64,000 nt of DNA from positions 209,150 to 273,149 of the forward strand of contig ML976742.1 of assembly GCA_010015655.1 (NCBI GenBank). Reading direction: 5' to 3'. A model generated the notes under the pieces. It had not been told where the DNA came from and ran no database searches. It worked only from the letters and a program-made list of their open reading frames with translations. Positions 42,394 through 55,500 of the stretch are shown here, one piece after another. Within the stretch, counting starts at the first letter, position 1; each line of letters opens with the position of its first letter. The translations under genes were made by a program, and so were the position numbers. This stretch comes from Bimuria novae-zelandiae CBS 107.79. Lineage: Eukaryota; Ascomycota; Dothideomycetes; Pleosporales; Didymosphaeriaceae.

Positions 42394-43696
42394 GATGAAA
42401 TCTGCTCTGCAATTCGAATTCGCTGTTAGTTTTCAGTTAGAGTCGAGCAAGATGATTTCAAGCACGTTTACGAGCTCTGCTGCGTCACGATAGATATAAA
42501 ATATATGTTTAAACCTCTAAATGCGAATTATGTAGTGATAGATTAATGAGCCGCTGTAGCCCGCTAAGTTACATTGTAAATGCACGATTTGGAAAATTGC
42601 CTTTTGTGACTGACTTGGTGGCTCACAACTATTTACTGGAGTTTGCATCTTTCGTCGAGTGAACAGAAAGTGGAAGGGCGCTTGTAAAGGCTGACTGCAC
42701 CCAAAGACACACCACGTCTTCCCGATAGTAAAAATGGTAACAGACTGGCTGGTCTTAATCTTTCCATTACCAGTGCTGTGGAAACATGGATAGAACCGAA
42801 AATTACGGGCTGCGGAGATTGGGCTTCTGACGCTGTTTGGCTTAGGATTCGTGTAAATATTGCAGACATGAAATAAGGGCAGGCATACTACATTTCGATA
42901 AAACGCTACATGGCATTTTTGAAGCTCGACGAAGATGAGCCGATTTTTTCTTTTGCCCAACAGGCGATCTGACCGATGATCAAGACCGTCACGACCACCT
43001 GTTGTGCAGCCCTTCCTGGATAAACGCATGCACTAAGGCGGAAAATGCCGCTATATGCAATGAAGCTGGCTATCGCTTGGGTTGAGCAGAGCTTTGCCTC
43101 TATTGAGCCATTTCGTCTAACATCTTCCAATTCCAGAGTGGCAGATGGCGAAGCAAACACTTCCCATGTATCGAGTGAGCGACGTTCACGAGTATTTGAG
43201 TAGTTTAATAAAACATATTTCACGCTAAACCGCTTGTACGAACAACATCCGCCTCCGACTTTCCACGACTACAGTCGAGCTCTGCAACAGATGTTGGTCG
43301 GCGGCCGGAACTCATCGGAAGACATAAATTGAGGATCGACCAACTAGACGAAGATGGTGTGCACAATGCTTGTTTCCTCTTCTCCCCATTTTGTATGTAT
43401 CTTTCTGTTCTGGTCGATAAATGACTGTGAATAAACGCCGTCGATCAATAGAAGCGCTTGGATGTCTGCCAACATGGAGCATGACATACTCCGGCCTTAC
43501 AAATCTCCGCTTATATCACTAACACCGAAACAATGTACGAAAAAGAGTACGAAAGTGTACCAAAAAGTGTACCAAAAAGTGTAATCACCTTACCATCAGC
43601 TGTAGCATGTAAGTAGGCGTGGAACCTTTCTAGGAAAGAAGACGGAACAGCCCCAAACCAGAGCAAAACAACCATAAAAGAAATCCTTACGATAAC
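42394..43696. other. Intergenic, two unassigned minus-strand frames
   Basis: Minus-strand open frames at 42517-43029 and 42906-43223 show no domain I recognise and overlap each other, so at most one could be real. A short run of GTACGAAAAAGAG/GTACCAAAAAGTG units lies at about 43530-43585. Nothing else is supported. Confidence 0.3.
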
Positions 43697-43922
43697 ATGG
43701 CGGACACAATCAGTTAACCCAGCGACCGCAAGATCACACGCAGCCTCGATTGGACCACCGACGACCTGGCTATTCGGACAGATAAAGTAGTCATCGTCAC
43801 CGGCGCTAACTCGCTCTCCTCCATCGGCTGTAACATCGCGCACCAGCTAGCCTTGCGAGGTGCAAAGATATACATCGGCGCACGCAACTTCGCGAAAGCC
43901 CAGGCCGGAATCAATGAGATAC

Positions 43923-44137
43923 TGTCACGGTTTATGGCTCTTACCCTATGAGATGGGTACTCCTACCCTCGCTTGGTTGCTACTCACCTTTCTGAGAGTG
44001 GTATACCTGTCTAGGACTAGCGTTGTTTGTGCCCGCGCACATATACCTTCTGTAGCTCCTAGATAGTACAACCTCAGTTCAATCCTCCAATCTTTTCCAC
44101 TGCGTACTGTCCGCTCAGCGCTCTGCTCACTGCGACA
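43923..44137 (+). mobile_element. Solo LTR inserted in the SDR gene, GATAC target duplication
   Basis: 215 bp, TGTCACGG...CTGCGACA, flanked by GATAC at 43918-43922 and 44138-44142. It is the same family as the solo LTR at 2886-3088, in opposite orientation. The copies differ by small indels and transitions. Confidence 0.9.
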
Positions 44138-44574
44138 GATACTCGCCCCAATCGCCTTCTCTCGACCCGTCAAAGCTCAAGCCATTTGTCGCAGCGATTG
44201 ACGATTACGCGGCCGTGAAAGCCGCCACAGAGAAATTCCTCAAAGCAGAGACCAGACTAGACATACTAGTCAACAATGCGTCCTTTCTCCCGCTGTCGCT
44301 GAAGTACGACGCGCACGGAATCAATCAGGTCATGGCGACAAATCATCTCGGACCATTCTTGTTAACGAAGCTCCTTCTACCCTTGATGGAGAAGACAGCC
44401 CGAGCGGATTCCAACAGCGACGTTTGCATCGTCAATGTGACCAGTAGCACAATCGATCAGATCCCATCCACACACTCCTTCGCCTCAGTCGAGGCGTGGA
44501 ATGATCCCTTCGGCGGCGAAAGCAATCCGCTTCAATTTGTGCATCGCTACGCGTACTCGGAAGTTGCGAATGTG

Positions 44575-44593
44575 TTTTTTTTTTTTTTTTTTT
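44575..44593 (+). repeat. Run of 19 T inside the SDR remnant
   Basis: Nineteen consecutive T residues replace a short coding stretch and shift the reading frame. The frame before reads AYSEVANV and the frame after reads TKELQQRF. Confidence 0.9.
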
Positions 44594-45143
44594 ACAAAGG
44601 AGCTGCAGCAGCGTTTTGATAGAGAAGGGACATGGATATTGGTCACAGCTGTGCATTCAGGGGTAGTGGCTACAGCTGGCACGGAGAAGGCGTTTGGTGT
44701 AGGCAGCGAGGATTACAAGTTGTGTTTGACGGCTTATGAAGGCGCGTTGACGCCGCTATGAGCTGCGCGCATACGGAGGTCAGAGTGGAAGAAGATGAGT
44801 TCAGAGGAGCTTACGTTGTACCGTATGGGGCGGTGAAAGAGATGACGGAACTTGTGGAAAACAAGGAAGAGGCGAAAGCGTTGTGGGGTCTTAGTGAGAA
44901 GCTGTTAGCAGAGATTTTGAAAGCTTAAGAAGTGGTAGGCGAGCCTTAGGAAATCAATTTCTCGATACGACGCTTCTCAATTCGTCAGTGCCTGCTCGAG
45001 TTGCAATACAATCTGTGTGCTGTATAATATTTTCTGAAATAAGAGGACACATTTGTTTATGAGCCATCGGTTTTGCAGCTGTCATTTGAATCCTGTCCCT
45101 TTTGTTTGCTATAAAGTCCAGGAGAATTATCTTCGAAAACCAA

Positions 45144-47323
45144 TCATAGTTTCAAAGGAGTACTCAAAGAATAAGACCTGGCAGCACCAGGAGAAACCCA
45201 GAGCGTTAGTGGATCCTTGCCTTTCTGTTCCTTGATGGCATCGGCCGCGTCCTTGACGTCAGAAGGTAGTGTAACGGGGATCGTGGTATTACAGTTCGCC
45301 TTCTTCGTACTGACTATCACGCCAGTGATCGATTTCCGATCGCTCGATAGCCGATATGCGAGACTCGGCAGGCACTCATCTCGGTTTTTGCGGGCGATAA
45401 TGGCTTTTGCCGTGTCTTCATGCTTGAGAGTGATGACAGGCCATTCAACACTAGAAGATGATTAGTATTTCGCCACAGGAATTAGTGCGAGTCATCCAGC
45501 ACTTACAGCCTTGCAAGCTCAAAAACCACAGCCTCAGTCCATACCATCAGCAAGATCCACTTCTTGTTTTCACCCAGCAATGTTGTCGCCTTGGTATCAC
45601 TCACGCGCATGTTAGCCTGGTGGAACATGTATGGATCCCAGCGCAAGGCTAGCAGGTACTTCGTGTTCACGCTCTTCTCGTATTCAAGCTGCGCACTGAA
45701 GTCGCCAGAGCCTCCCGCAATAGCTTTCCATTCCTTGTTGTCACAGTCTGGCGTATCGCAGTTGTAATATACAGTCGAGCCATACCAGCCGACTATGTAC
45801 ACACCCGCGTATCCATTCTCTTTCACGTTGCTAACGATGGGGTGATAGTCCGACTTGCGACTTGCCACGTTCATAAGGATAGGGCGCGAGTTATCGCCCA
45901 CTGCGTATCGAATGCCATTCTCGTCCCAGGCGCGCAACGCATCGCCATTATGGAGACCAGTGATTCCAGGCGGGATTAGACCGCTAGGCGAGAAGTAAGC
46001 CGAGGAATCAGATTCGGTAAAGCCAATTGCTTTGAACCAAGCTTGATTCCAGGAGATTTCTTTGACAACATCCGCATACGTGGCGTTCGTCTCGTCTTCG
46101 TGCGTGAATGTATGCGAAACGTGGAAGAAAGAGTGCAAATTCGTCTTGTTCGCAAGGTACGCTACAAGCGGGTCCAGCAGAGAGCACTGCAGTGACCATG
46201 AATAGCTTTTGAACTTCTTATTCCAGAGATCTTTGCTAGTCCCAATCGGTTTCATGTACTCTAGAGGACCGTCTGTTTGTGTCTCATACTCAACGCCTTC
46301 TTGAGGATTGCATTGCGCAGGCTCGTTGTCGTAGTCATTCTCCACTGCTGCTTCGATGTTTCCGTTGCCATTGTGACCTACCTCTATCATGTAATTCGAG
46401 CCAGCTGGGAGTTTGGCATTCAGCTCTTTCGTCCATACGACGTGCTCTTGAAAATCGGCGGGTAGAATCCGATACGGCTTGTTGGACTGATAAAGCTCCG
46501 TCTCAACAAAGACATCATCGACCTGGGTGTTCAGGTAGGTACGCCGAAAGCCGAGATAGACGCCTCGAGTAAGCCAGTGGATCCATGCATGGGACAGAAG
46601 CGTCGACGATGTCAGGCTCGGGTCGAACGCAGAAAACCAAACCTGCTGTTCGCGACCACCGGCGAACCGATTGTTCACCGCGGCTGTATTCTTTGAGCTG
46701 CCGCTACCGAACCGGGCAATTTCCGTGGCGAGCGAAGTATTCGTGATCTTCGCGGGATATTTTGACAGGTTGAGAGTGCTCGTTTGAGCATTCCTGTAAC
46801 CGAGTGAGTACCAATCATCACCAGGTGCAGGCACGTACGCTACCAAGTTTGCTGTGGGGAAAGTGGTGGTATCTGTTATAGAAACGGGCTGATCTGCAGA
46901 TACAGGCCCGCCTGAACTTTGCACGTCGTAGTCGGAGCTCGGCCAAGCGTTGAGTCGCACCAGCCTCACACCAAATGATTCCTGATATCTGTACAACTCT
47001 TGCCATTGCTTATCACTCAGTGCTATCTTCCAGTCGTCGCCATTCTTGTACTCCCGCGCGCTCACGGTAACAATGCCACCAAAATTGCCAGCATCTAGTG
47101 TGGAGTTCAGCTGTGGGAACCCTGCGGCGGGCAAGGAAAGATCCACAATCTAATACGGTATACCGTAGCCCTGAAGCACAAGAGTTCCTGGCAAGATTGC
47201 GTTCTTATCGCGCGCTAGAACCAACACCGTACTATCAACAGTAATAGCGGCGTTCGCCCGTGGCAATAAAGTCGCTGCCACCAACGATATTCTAATCAAC
47301 GTCCGGAAAGATAAAGACATCAT
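45144..47323 (-). pseudogene. agd3: Agd3-like secreted polysaccharide deacetylase (CE18 type) with one in-frame TAG
   Basis: Exons 45507-47323 and 45144-45450, with intron 45451-45506 (gtaagt...ttctag). The frame spans 707 codons. It begins with a signal peptide (MSLSFRTLIRISLVAATLLP, cleavage near RANA). Matches to Agd3, the galactosaminogalactan deacetylase of Aspergillus, include YLNTQVDDVFVETELY (metal/catalytic aspartates) and FFHVSHTFTHEDETNATYAD with the HxxxH metal ligands (about 404-409), plus GGREQQVWFSAFDPSL and GVYIVGWYGSTVYYNC. The only lesion is a TAG at 47150-47152 (codon 58, IPY*IVDLS), probably from CAG. The rest is intact, so this is either a very recent loss, a strain-specific allele or an error. 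None of the other galactosaminogalactan genes is nearby. Confidence 0.85.
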
Positions 47324-48194
47324 GAGGTAATTTTGATCCTCGCTTGCTGAAAATGAAAAAGTTTCAGCTATCGTCTATTTGCGAACTCATGCCTATTTGT
47401 TACTTCGAGCAGGAGATTAACTAGTCCCCCCAGCTTTCTCTTCTTTTTAGCCATCGCATGTTAGATTATTGGGACGTTCGAATTATTGTTAGCGACGTAT
47501 CACATCAGTCCAACGATGGCTTCTCATTTGACGATACGCGAAAGTGAACGCTCTTCCAGAGAAAGCGTTAGAAGGTCAATTAGCAGGGGACCAGAGAATG
47601 TAACCGTCGCACGTGGCATAAACGATGCGTTCGTAAGTGCCATGCTGATCTTCCCTCAAAATAGCTTTGGAGAGCATAGTCGGATGTAATTAAGCGATGA
47701 GAACTCGATCGGACACAATTTTAGGTCGGAACAGCAGCGGGCATAAATGAGCGCAATATAGGATACCGTGTAATAGTCGGTCATCTCGTAAAGACGAACC
47801 TTCGGGTCGTAAGTGTTTGTATCGACTGCGTAAAACTGTTAATGAACGACGGACGGCCCCTATAGTATGCGAGTGCACATGTGAACAAGAAGGTGGCAGT
47901 TTAGAACATAACTTGTTTTACCACTCAGCGGCGCACACTAGCTTAGACCTTAACTAACGCGGATTTTTACCCTAAATTATTAATATATAATAAATAGTAA
48001 ATAATCTACTTGTCATGCATGGCTATAAGCCCCCTCTTTAGCCTATTAATAAGAACTAAATATTACGCTTTATTAACACCTAGCTAGTACTTAAATAAAA
48101 TAAAAGTATAAGTTTTAATTATAGCGTATAAGATTTAAGGAATTAGTTATAATTTACGCGTAGCTTAAACTTATAAAAAAGACGTATTAGTTAT
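47324..48194. other. Intergenic turning into a RIP-damaged repeat at about 47940
   Basis: 47324-47930 has normal composition; a + frame at 47486-47689 has no recognisable domain. From about 47940 the sequence becomes AT-rich and stop-ridden. This strip and 63281-64000 are the two halves of an older repeat into which the large LTR element jumped. Confidence 0.5.
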
Positions 48195-48692
48195 TATTAC
48201 GAGGGGTTTACGTACCTAAGCCTGATCCGGGTTAGGGGAGGATAGGTTAAGAGTAAGACGCCTTACAGATATATTTAGTAGTTAAAAGGTTAATAGTAAT
48301 AGTAGAGTGTTTTGCGAATAATCTAATTCTATAATAAACTATAAAATAACTAATTAGAAGATTTACTAATCCGTTATAAGAAATATACTCGTAATATATT
48401 AAGTTAATTATAAGGAGTAAGAAAGGTATAAAGAAATTATTTAACTATATACTACTTATTCTAGCCCTTATTAATATTAGAATTGTTATTATAGTTTTAC
48501 TAAGACCCTAAGGTCCCTAGGGCCTTTAAGGTCCTATAGAATTTTGTATTATGTAGGACCTTATAATATAATTACTAACTTAAGCTACCCTACGCTTTCT
48601 TATATTTTTCTACCCTAGTAATTTTACTAATAATAACATTTTTAGCGTAATTATCTAGTTCCTTTCTTTTTATAGGGTTTATAGTTATAGCA
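48195..48692 (-). repeat. Left LTR (498 bp) of the large gypsy element
   Basis: Pairs with 62783-63280 over its full length. It starts TATTACGAGG, where the partner has TGTTATAAGG, and contains the shared block CCTAAGGTCCCTAGGGCC / CCTAGAGTCCCTAGGACC. The outer 70 bp are less RIP-damaged. Confidence 0.9.
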
Positions 48693-50091
48693 CTATCCCC
48701 CCTTTTAAGGCTATTATCCTAATACCTTACTTTATTATATTACTATATTATTAGTACGTATGTTTTAACTTTTATAAAGGTATATATTCTTACTTTTTAA
48801 AGTAAATTATAGCCTCCTTTTAATTTTCCTTACCTTACTGACTCTACTAAAAGTTTATTATTTTTTTATTATAAAACGTCGTGCTCGCATGGGTTTAGTA
48901 GAGTATTAAATTATAAGTAGTATTAAAAGTTAAAGCTACGTTGCTTTATAAATACTACCTCTAGGCAGTACGCTAGTTATATTTTAGTTTATACTAAGTA
49001 TAGCTTATAGATCCCTAAAAAAGATTAAGAGCTTATTTAGAAGGAGAAGCGTAAGAAGCGTCTAAAGCTTCTTTATACTAAAGAGTTAGCTACCCGCCTT
49101 AAGCAAAAGCTAGTAAAAGTAAAAAAAAAAAAAGAGTACGCCTATGCTTAGCACGATCTTTATATTACTAACGCAATAGAAGCCTTGGAGAAAGAAATAG
49201 GTGAAGAGGATCTAAAGGGTATAGTTACTACTAATACTCGCGAATCATCGCAACTCGCACCTTTAGGGGCTAACTTAAGCTAGTTATAGGCTAATTATTT
49301 TATTATTAACTTTAATTTTGTTTTATCTTTTAATATTTCTTCCTTTCTTGCTAATTTTCCGTTTAAGGATATTATTAGTAGTAATTTATAACTAATTCTT
49401 TATAGTTTATAAGATTTTTCTTTAGTTTTTAAGTATTATATTATTCTAGCCATCCTTTCTACTTAAGTAGATATTTAGGCTAATTTTAAATTACTTTTAG
49501 GTCTCTAATTTCTTTAACCATATACTTGTAATCTTTTAGATTTAACTAAGTCTTAACTAGAGCATTTAGTAGAGCTAGTTCTAAAAGTAATATACACAAT
49601 ATAAGGTAAACCTTTACACCTTTTAGTAAAAGTAACTTAGTTATAATAGGTCCCTTAGTTTCTTATACTTTAAAAGGGCCTATTTAGAGATAATTTAGTT
49701 TTCTGCTAGGTTATTTTATGCTTATAATTTTTATAATAAAAAAACTTTATCCTCCCTTTCAAAGGTTAGTCCCTTAATCTTTTACTTATTTGCGTTTTTA
49801 GATGCCGTAAGAGCCCTTTAAGTAATTTATTTTTATAGGACTTTGTAAAGTTCCCTTACTTTTTAAGTCTTATTTTAGGTTTTTATAGAAATACTTTCTA
49901 TACTTTTTAAATCTTAATAAGTAAATAGCTTATATCTATAATTTATATAGTGTGGTAAGTACTTTATCGTGCCTAACCTCGTGCTGTTATATACTAGTTA
50001 TATTATTAATAATAGCTCTACCTAATTATCATATTATTTATTAATATAGAATTATAGGTACTATTCTAAAGTTTAATTCGTACGTTCCGTT

Positions 50092-50324
50092 TATCCGTCT
50101 ATCCAATTACAGGGTCTCTGTAATCCTGCACTATTGTTAATAGTATAGTAGAAAATATAAGGCTGGCGCACCTTCAGTTGCACACTATCCTAGATAGTGC
50201 TAGAGTTAGGTTAGCACGTACTAGAGACCTCGCCTATGGCTAATCTGTACTACTTAATTAATTAACTTTATTAACTATCAAAATTACATCATCTCAAAGT
50301 GACAGAATACTATTAAATCTGACA
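50092..50324 (-). mobile_element. Solo LTR nested in the large gypsy element, CCGTT target duplication
   Basis: 233 bp flanked by CCGTT at 50087-50091 and 50325-50329. On the minus strand it starts TGTCAGATTT, like the solo LTR at 16835-17114. Its base composition is normal, unlike its surroundings. Confidence 0.8.
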
Positions 50325-51398
50325 CCGTTAGTCTAGGGGTGGAAACTTGTTAAGAGCTTTCTATTAATACCTAGAACTACTATAAAGATATCTTAGTATT
50401 TAAATGCAAAGAGCTTGTCTCTATCTATAATAAATTCCTTTAGTGGTGTGTATTCTATAAACACTGTGTTATCCACCTTATAAGCTAGTTCTTCTACTAT
50501 TATAAACTCTTCTATAGGTCTGAACTTAGCTACCTTAGTTTGGCAGCCTACTATTACTATAATAGTATTATATATCTGCTTTATTCTTAGCTATAGTAGT
50601 TTTAAAAGCTTTATTATAAAATTTATTATTACACTTTACTAGGGTTGTTTAGCTACTTATAGTAGTTATAATAGTTTATAAGGCTTATATCTCTTTAGCT
50701 TATTTATATAGCATGCTAAATAGTTACTTATAACTTTAGTTACTATTTACTTAAGTTTAAGAATAGTATATTTATTCGTAATCTAACGCGTTGTTTCCTT
50801 AATACTTAGGTATTTTTATTCTTATAATTTATATAGTTTTCTCATTAAGGCTTTCTTATAGCCTAGTTTTATAATAATCTTATATTAGTGGTCTTGGCGC
50901 GTTTTATTAAGTTTACTATTAAAAAGATCGTACCCTTCCCGCTGTTTAGTGGTAAGTTAACTATAATCCTAAAAGTTGTGTACTGATAGTCCTGTGAACT
51001 ATAGGCTAGCCACGCGAACCTTAATTTTTAGTTAGTTATATTTAATTATTTTATTATTTCTTGCGCGTAGTACTACGTTATATGGGTTAGGTTTATCTTT
51101 TATAAGATTTAATTTTTTACGTAAGGCGTTTATTGCGTCGTTAAGTGTTTCTAGTTAATAGTATATAGCGAAGTCGAAGTTTGCTAGGAACTTTACCTAT
51201 TATATCTATTATTTATTAAGTTTCTTTATTAATATAAAGCTAATACACTTTTAGTAGATTCTTTATACTTTTATTTTAAAGCGCGCTCCCGTAAGTTAGG
51301 CTTATTATTATTTAATGGTATCTACTATTCTTAGTAGCTCCTTATTATAAATATTATAATTAAGTTCTACTCCTAAGAAATACTTAGAATAGAAGAAT

Positions 51399-51570
51399 TG
51401 TTGCAAAAGGCACCTTGCTAGAGCTTTCTGCGCTAGCTAGGGTTAAGCCGAGCAGCCGAGCAGCCAAGCACGCGATCCCCTGAACCCATAAATAGCTAGT
51501 CGTCGTAGAGCTTCCTCTCCTTAATAGACTTTGTTTTCGAACTCCCTGATCGTTGTGACTGTGCGCCACA
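51399..51570 (+). mobile_element. Solo LTR (172 bp) of the 10090-12016 family, AGAAT target duplication
   Basis: TGTTGCAAAAGG...GCGCCACA, the same length as both LTRs of the element at 10090-12016 and closely similar to them, flanked by AGAAT at 51394-51398 and 51571-51575. It is almost free of RIP damage while lying in a RIP-damaged element. Confidence 0.93.
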
Positions 51571-52503
51571 AGAATACTAGTCTCTATTTCCTATTATTAT
51601 ACTACTATAAGAGGATCACTTCTAATGCGTAGTCTAATATATTTATTTTAACCCTCGTAGGTTTCTCAAGGTTGTGCATTTATAGGAGGGGTGCTAAGAG
51701 AAAAAGCCTTTTAAGCTTTTTAAAAGCTTCTTATTATTATTATTTTCTACTTAAATTCTAATTTCTTTTTAGTAATTTTTGTTAAGGGTGTCGTAACCTT
51801 ATAATAGTCCTTAATAAACTTTTAGTTAAAATTAGTAAATCTTAGGAAGAATTAGACGTCCTTTACTAATTTAAGTTATAATTATTCTTATACTATAAAT
51901 ATCTTTTTTAAGTCTATTTTAACGCCTTCTTTCGAGATTATAAATGTAAGATATTTTATTTTCGTTACATAGAATTTATATTTATTTAAGTAGGAGTAGT
52001 CTATATTCTTTTAGCTTAGCTAGCACCTTTTATATATGCTATATATACTCCTTAAGCGTGCCTCCTGAATATATTAGGACATCGTCTAGATATACTGTAT
52101 AGAATATATCTAGGTATTCGTGCAATGCCTTATTTACTACTATCTAAAACGTAGCTAGTGCATTTGTTAGCCCTATAAGTATAACTATAAATTTAAATAG
52201 TCTATATTATATTTAAAATACTATTATTTATTTGGGTCCTTTAGCTATGCGTATTTAATAGAATTCGTCCAATATATTAAATTTTATAAACTACTTAGCT
52301 CCTTAGAGTTAATCTATAAGCTCTATTATTAGTAGTAAGGGATATTAGTTCTTTATTATCTTGTTATTTAGCTATTAAAAGTCTATATATAATTAAACCT
52401 ATTTATCCCTCTTTAGCACGAATAGTATAGCAAAAGCTATTAGGCTTTTACTTAATTAAACAAACTTCCTTCTTAAGTTCTTTTTTAACTATTTTACTAA
52501 CTC

Positions 52504-55500
52504 TGTAATGGGCTACGCCCAGTTGTTGCCTCGGATCCTTAACCCTTGGTTATGCGAACCCGAGATATATAAGTTCAACGCCTAAAGCTTAACTTTAGAC
52601 TTTTTATTAAATTTATAAGTATTCTTTTAGCACTTTTAGCTCCTTAAGCACCTAACTCCTTATATTAAATTAATTACTTTTACCTATCGCGGGACGAGTA
52701 GATTTTAATATAACTATAGACTAAAGCTACGAAGCAGCACACGAAGTTAAAGGACTTATATAAATAGATACTATAAAGGCAACGCCTAGACCTGCGAGGA
52801 AATAGAACCCTCCCTAGTAAGTAATTAAAAAGAAGTCCTAACGGACACTTAACGCTAGTAAGACTGTCTTTACTAAATAAAGAAGTTATAAAAATAAGAA
52901 TAAGACCTTTTACTAAAAGTCCGCGTCTTAGCGCAAACGATTATGCGTAGCAAGCTATTAGCTTATAAAGGAGTAATAGCTAGGGAAATAAAAGGATAGC
53001 CTCCCTATTTATAACTAAACTCTAGGTATTAAGAGTTAACAAAAATAAAATATAATAATTCTTAAGCAAGATTAAAGCACTCGTTAACCTCTAAGACGCC
53101 TTTTAGACTTTACTATAAAAAGTAAAAGGACTAACTAAAGAAATAGTAAGGAAGCGCTAAGAACCCCTAATAATATAATAATACTCCTAAGAAACAAGAG
53201 GTACAAATTAGCTATTAAAAGTAGACTAATAGATAGAGCTACTAAAGAGATTAATAGTAAAGCTCGTCTCAAACTAAGGAAGAAGCCGCCACCCTAAGAT
53301 TCTTAATTTAGCCTACTTTAATAGCGAATGACAGGATTACTACTACTTTAAAATAGTAATATAATATAAGCTCCTAGAGGATAGGGACTACCTTAGAAAT
53401 ATACTTAAATATATTATTAGTTAATTAACAGGACGTGTAGCGACAGTGGGAATTATATACTTAGACTACTACCTAAGGTGCACTAAAGCTAACCTCTAGG
53501 AGCTACTAGACTATAACTTTTATAACTACCTAGTAGAAGAAATCGCGCGTAATTACTTACTTATAATATAATAAGGGAACTAGAAGCTTCGTAACTTTAA
53601 CCTTAACTTTAATAACTATACTATAGAAGCTAAGGAGCATAGTTAAGAAATCTTAAAAAACCTATACCTTTAGAGCCTCTGCAAGGACTTACAGGACTAA
53701 ATAGTTATAGTAAATATAAATAATAATTAGGACCTGTAAGGGGTCTAGAAGAGGGTTAATAAGGTTAAAGAAAACCTCTTCTAAAATATATTATAGCTAC
53801 TAAAGTTTTCTGCCAAGAACAGGGCGCCAGACAAAATAGATTAGGAACCCACCTAAGCTAACCCTAGAAGGATGTCTGGCCGATAAAGCTAAGATAGAAG
53901 ACACTAAGCGACGGACGGAGCCACAGGATACAGGTCTAGCAACACCTAGAAACGAGCCACGTAGGTATCGCGCGAGGTAATAGAAACCCGTAAGAAGAAT
54001 AGTTCCTATTTTTATTATAAAAGATACGGGATATCGCGTGAAGTAGTGTAAACTTTTATTTATAATAAAGCTAGTATAAGTTCGCGCCGCTACACCCGCT
54101 ACTAAGAAATTCTTTAATAAAAAGTTTAATATAGCCTCTACTAATTTAGAAAACTAGGTCCTCCTAGTAATAGTTGCCGCTAGGAGGCAAAAGTAAGAAA
54201 AGGGCAAAAGATAAGTTTTAATAACTTTTAAAGGCTATAGCTAGACTTAATACTAGTAATAGTATACTCGCTTATTAATAATATTATATTTATATTAACA
54301 ATAATTAATTCGGGTTATTTAACCTTTAAATTTATATTAAAAAACCTTATAACGAAAGCCTACCTACAGCGCAAGAACCTACCCTATCTACAAGAGGTTA
54401 TTAGTATTAGAGGCATGTAACTTTTTGTACGCAAAGTAGTCTAACTAGAAGTAGATATTAATAGCTATATAGAATTAATATAGCTATACGTCTTACCTAA
54501 CGACGGGTCGTACAACCTAATCCTTAGCCTAACCTAGATAAAGAAGAATAGGGTTAAACTAGCCCTAGTAAAGAAATTAATCTAGATTAGAAGTTTAGGC
54601 ACCCGCATTCGTGACTAAGAAGGTAAAAAACTATTAATAAGCGCTAAAGGGTATTAGCTATAGCCTTTATAGCCCTAAATTAGCGTAATTAACGCCTAGG
54701 AAATAGGGCTAAGGTATTTTTTATATTAATAAAGGATATATAGAAGGCGTTAACCCGCAAGCCAAAGGTAAACCTATAAGAGTTACTACCTAAAGCTTTT
54801 AAGAACTTATAGCGTATCTTCTATAGGAAACAAGCTAACAAGCTCCCCCTACACTATAGACCTAGAGTGGATCTTTCTATCCCTCTCGTGGAAAAAGATA
54901 ACAAGACCCTAAAAATCCCCTATAGCCCTCTATTTAATATGTCTCGCGAAGAGTTGCTTGTCCTTTAAAAAAAGCTTACTAAATACTTAAATAAAGGCTA
55001 TATTTAAGTAAGTAAGTCTAGCGCCGCTACCCTAGTGTTATTTACTAAAAAACCTAGCAGAGGACTACGCTTTTACGTTAATTATTAAGCCTTAAACGCT
55101 ATCTTAAAAAAGAACTAGTACCCTCTACTATTAATTAGTAAGACCCTTTAGCTCCTTGCGAAGGCTAAATAGTTTAGTAAACTTAATATAATTTAAGTCT
55201 TCTATAAGCTTTAGATAGTAAAAGGCGAGGAATAGAAGATAGCGTTTAAAACCTAATTTAGCTTCTATAAATAGCTAGTAGTTCCTTTTAGCCTAGCTAA
55301 CGCGCTAAGTACGTTCTAGTAGTATATTAACTAAGTGCTAAGAAAGCACCTTAACAACTATTACTTAGTATATATAAATAACGTTCTTATCTTCTCTAGT
55401 AGCAGCTAAAAAGACCACGAAGAGAAAGTACATACTATAATTTAAAAGTTAAGGGCTATAGGACTACACTTAGATATTAAAAAATCTAAGTTCTACGTTA

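Larger units (their letters stand above)
43697..44928 (+). pseudogene. Short-chain dehydrogenase/reductase, disabled and hit by a solo LTR
   Basis: ATG at 43697 (MADTIS*), with a TAA at 43715-43717. Then the Rossmann start DKVVIVTGANSLSSIGCNIA and RGAKIYIGARNFAKAQAGIN. A solo LTR sits at 43923-44137. The gene resumes with KLKPFVAAIDDYAAVKAATE, RLDILVNNAS, NHLGPFLLTKLLLPLM and VCIVNVTSS. A run of 19 T (44575-44593) then shifts the frame, after which KELQQRFDREGTWILVTAVH continues. A further shift leads to GAYVVPYGAVKEMTELVENK and a TAA at 44926-44928. The family normally spans about 330 residues. The YxxxK motif lies at the poly-T damage. The gene is inactive on at least four counts. Confidence 0.85.
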
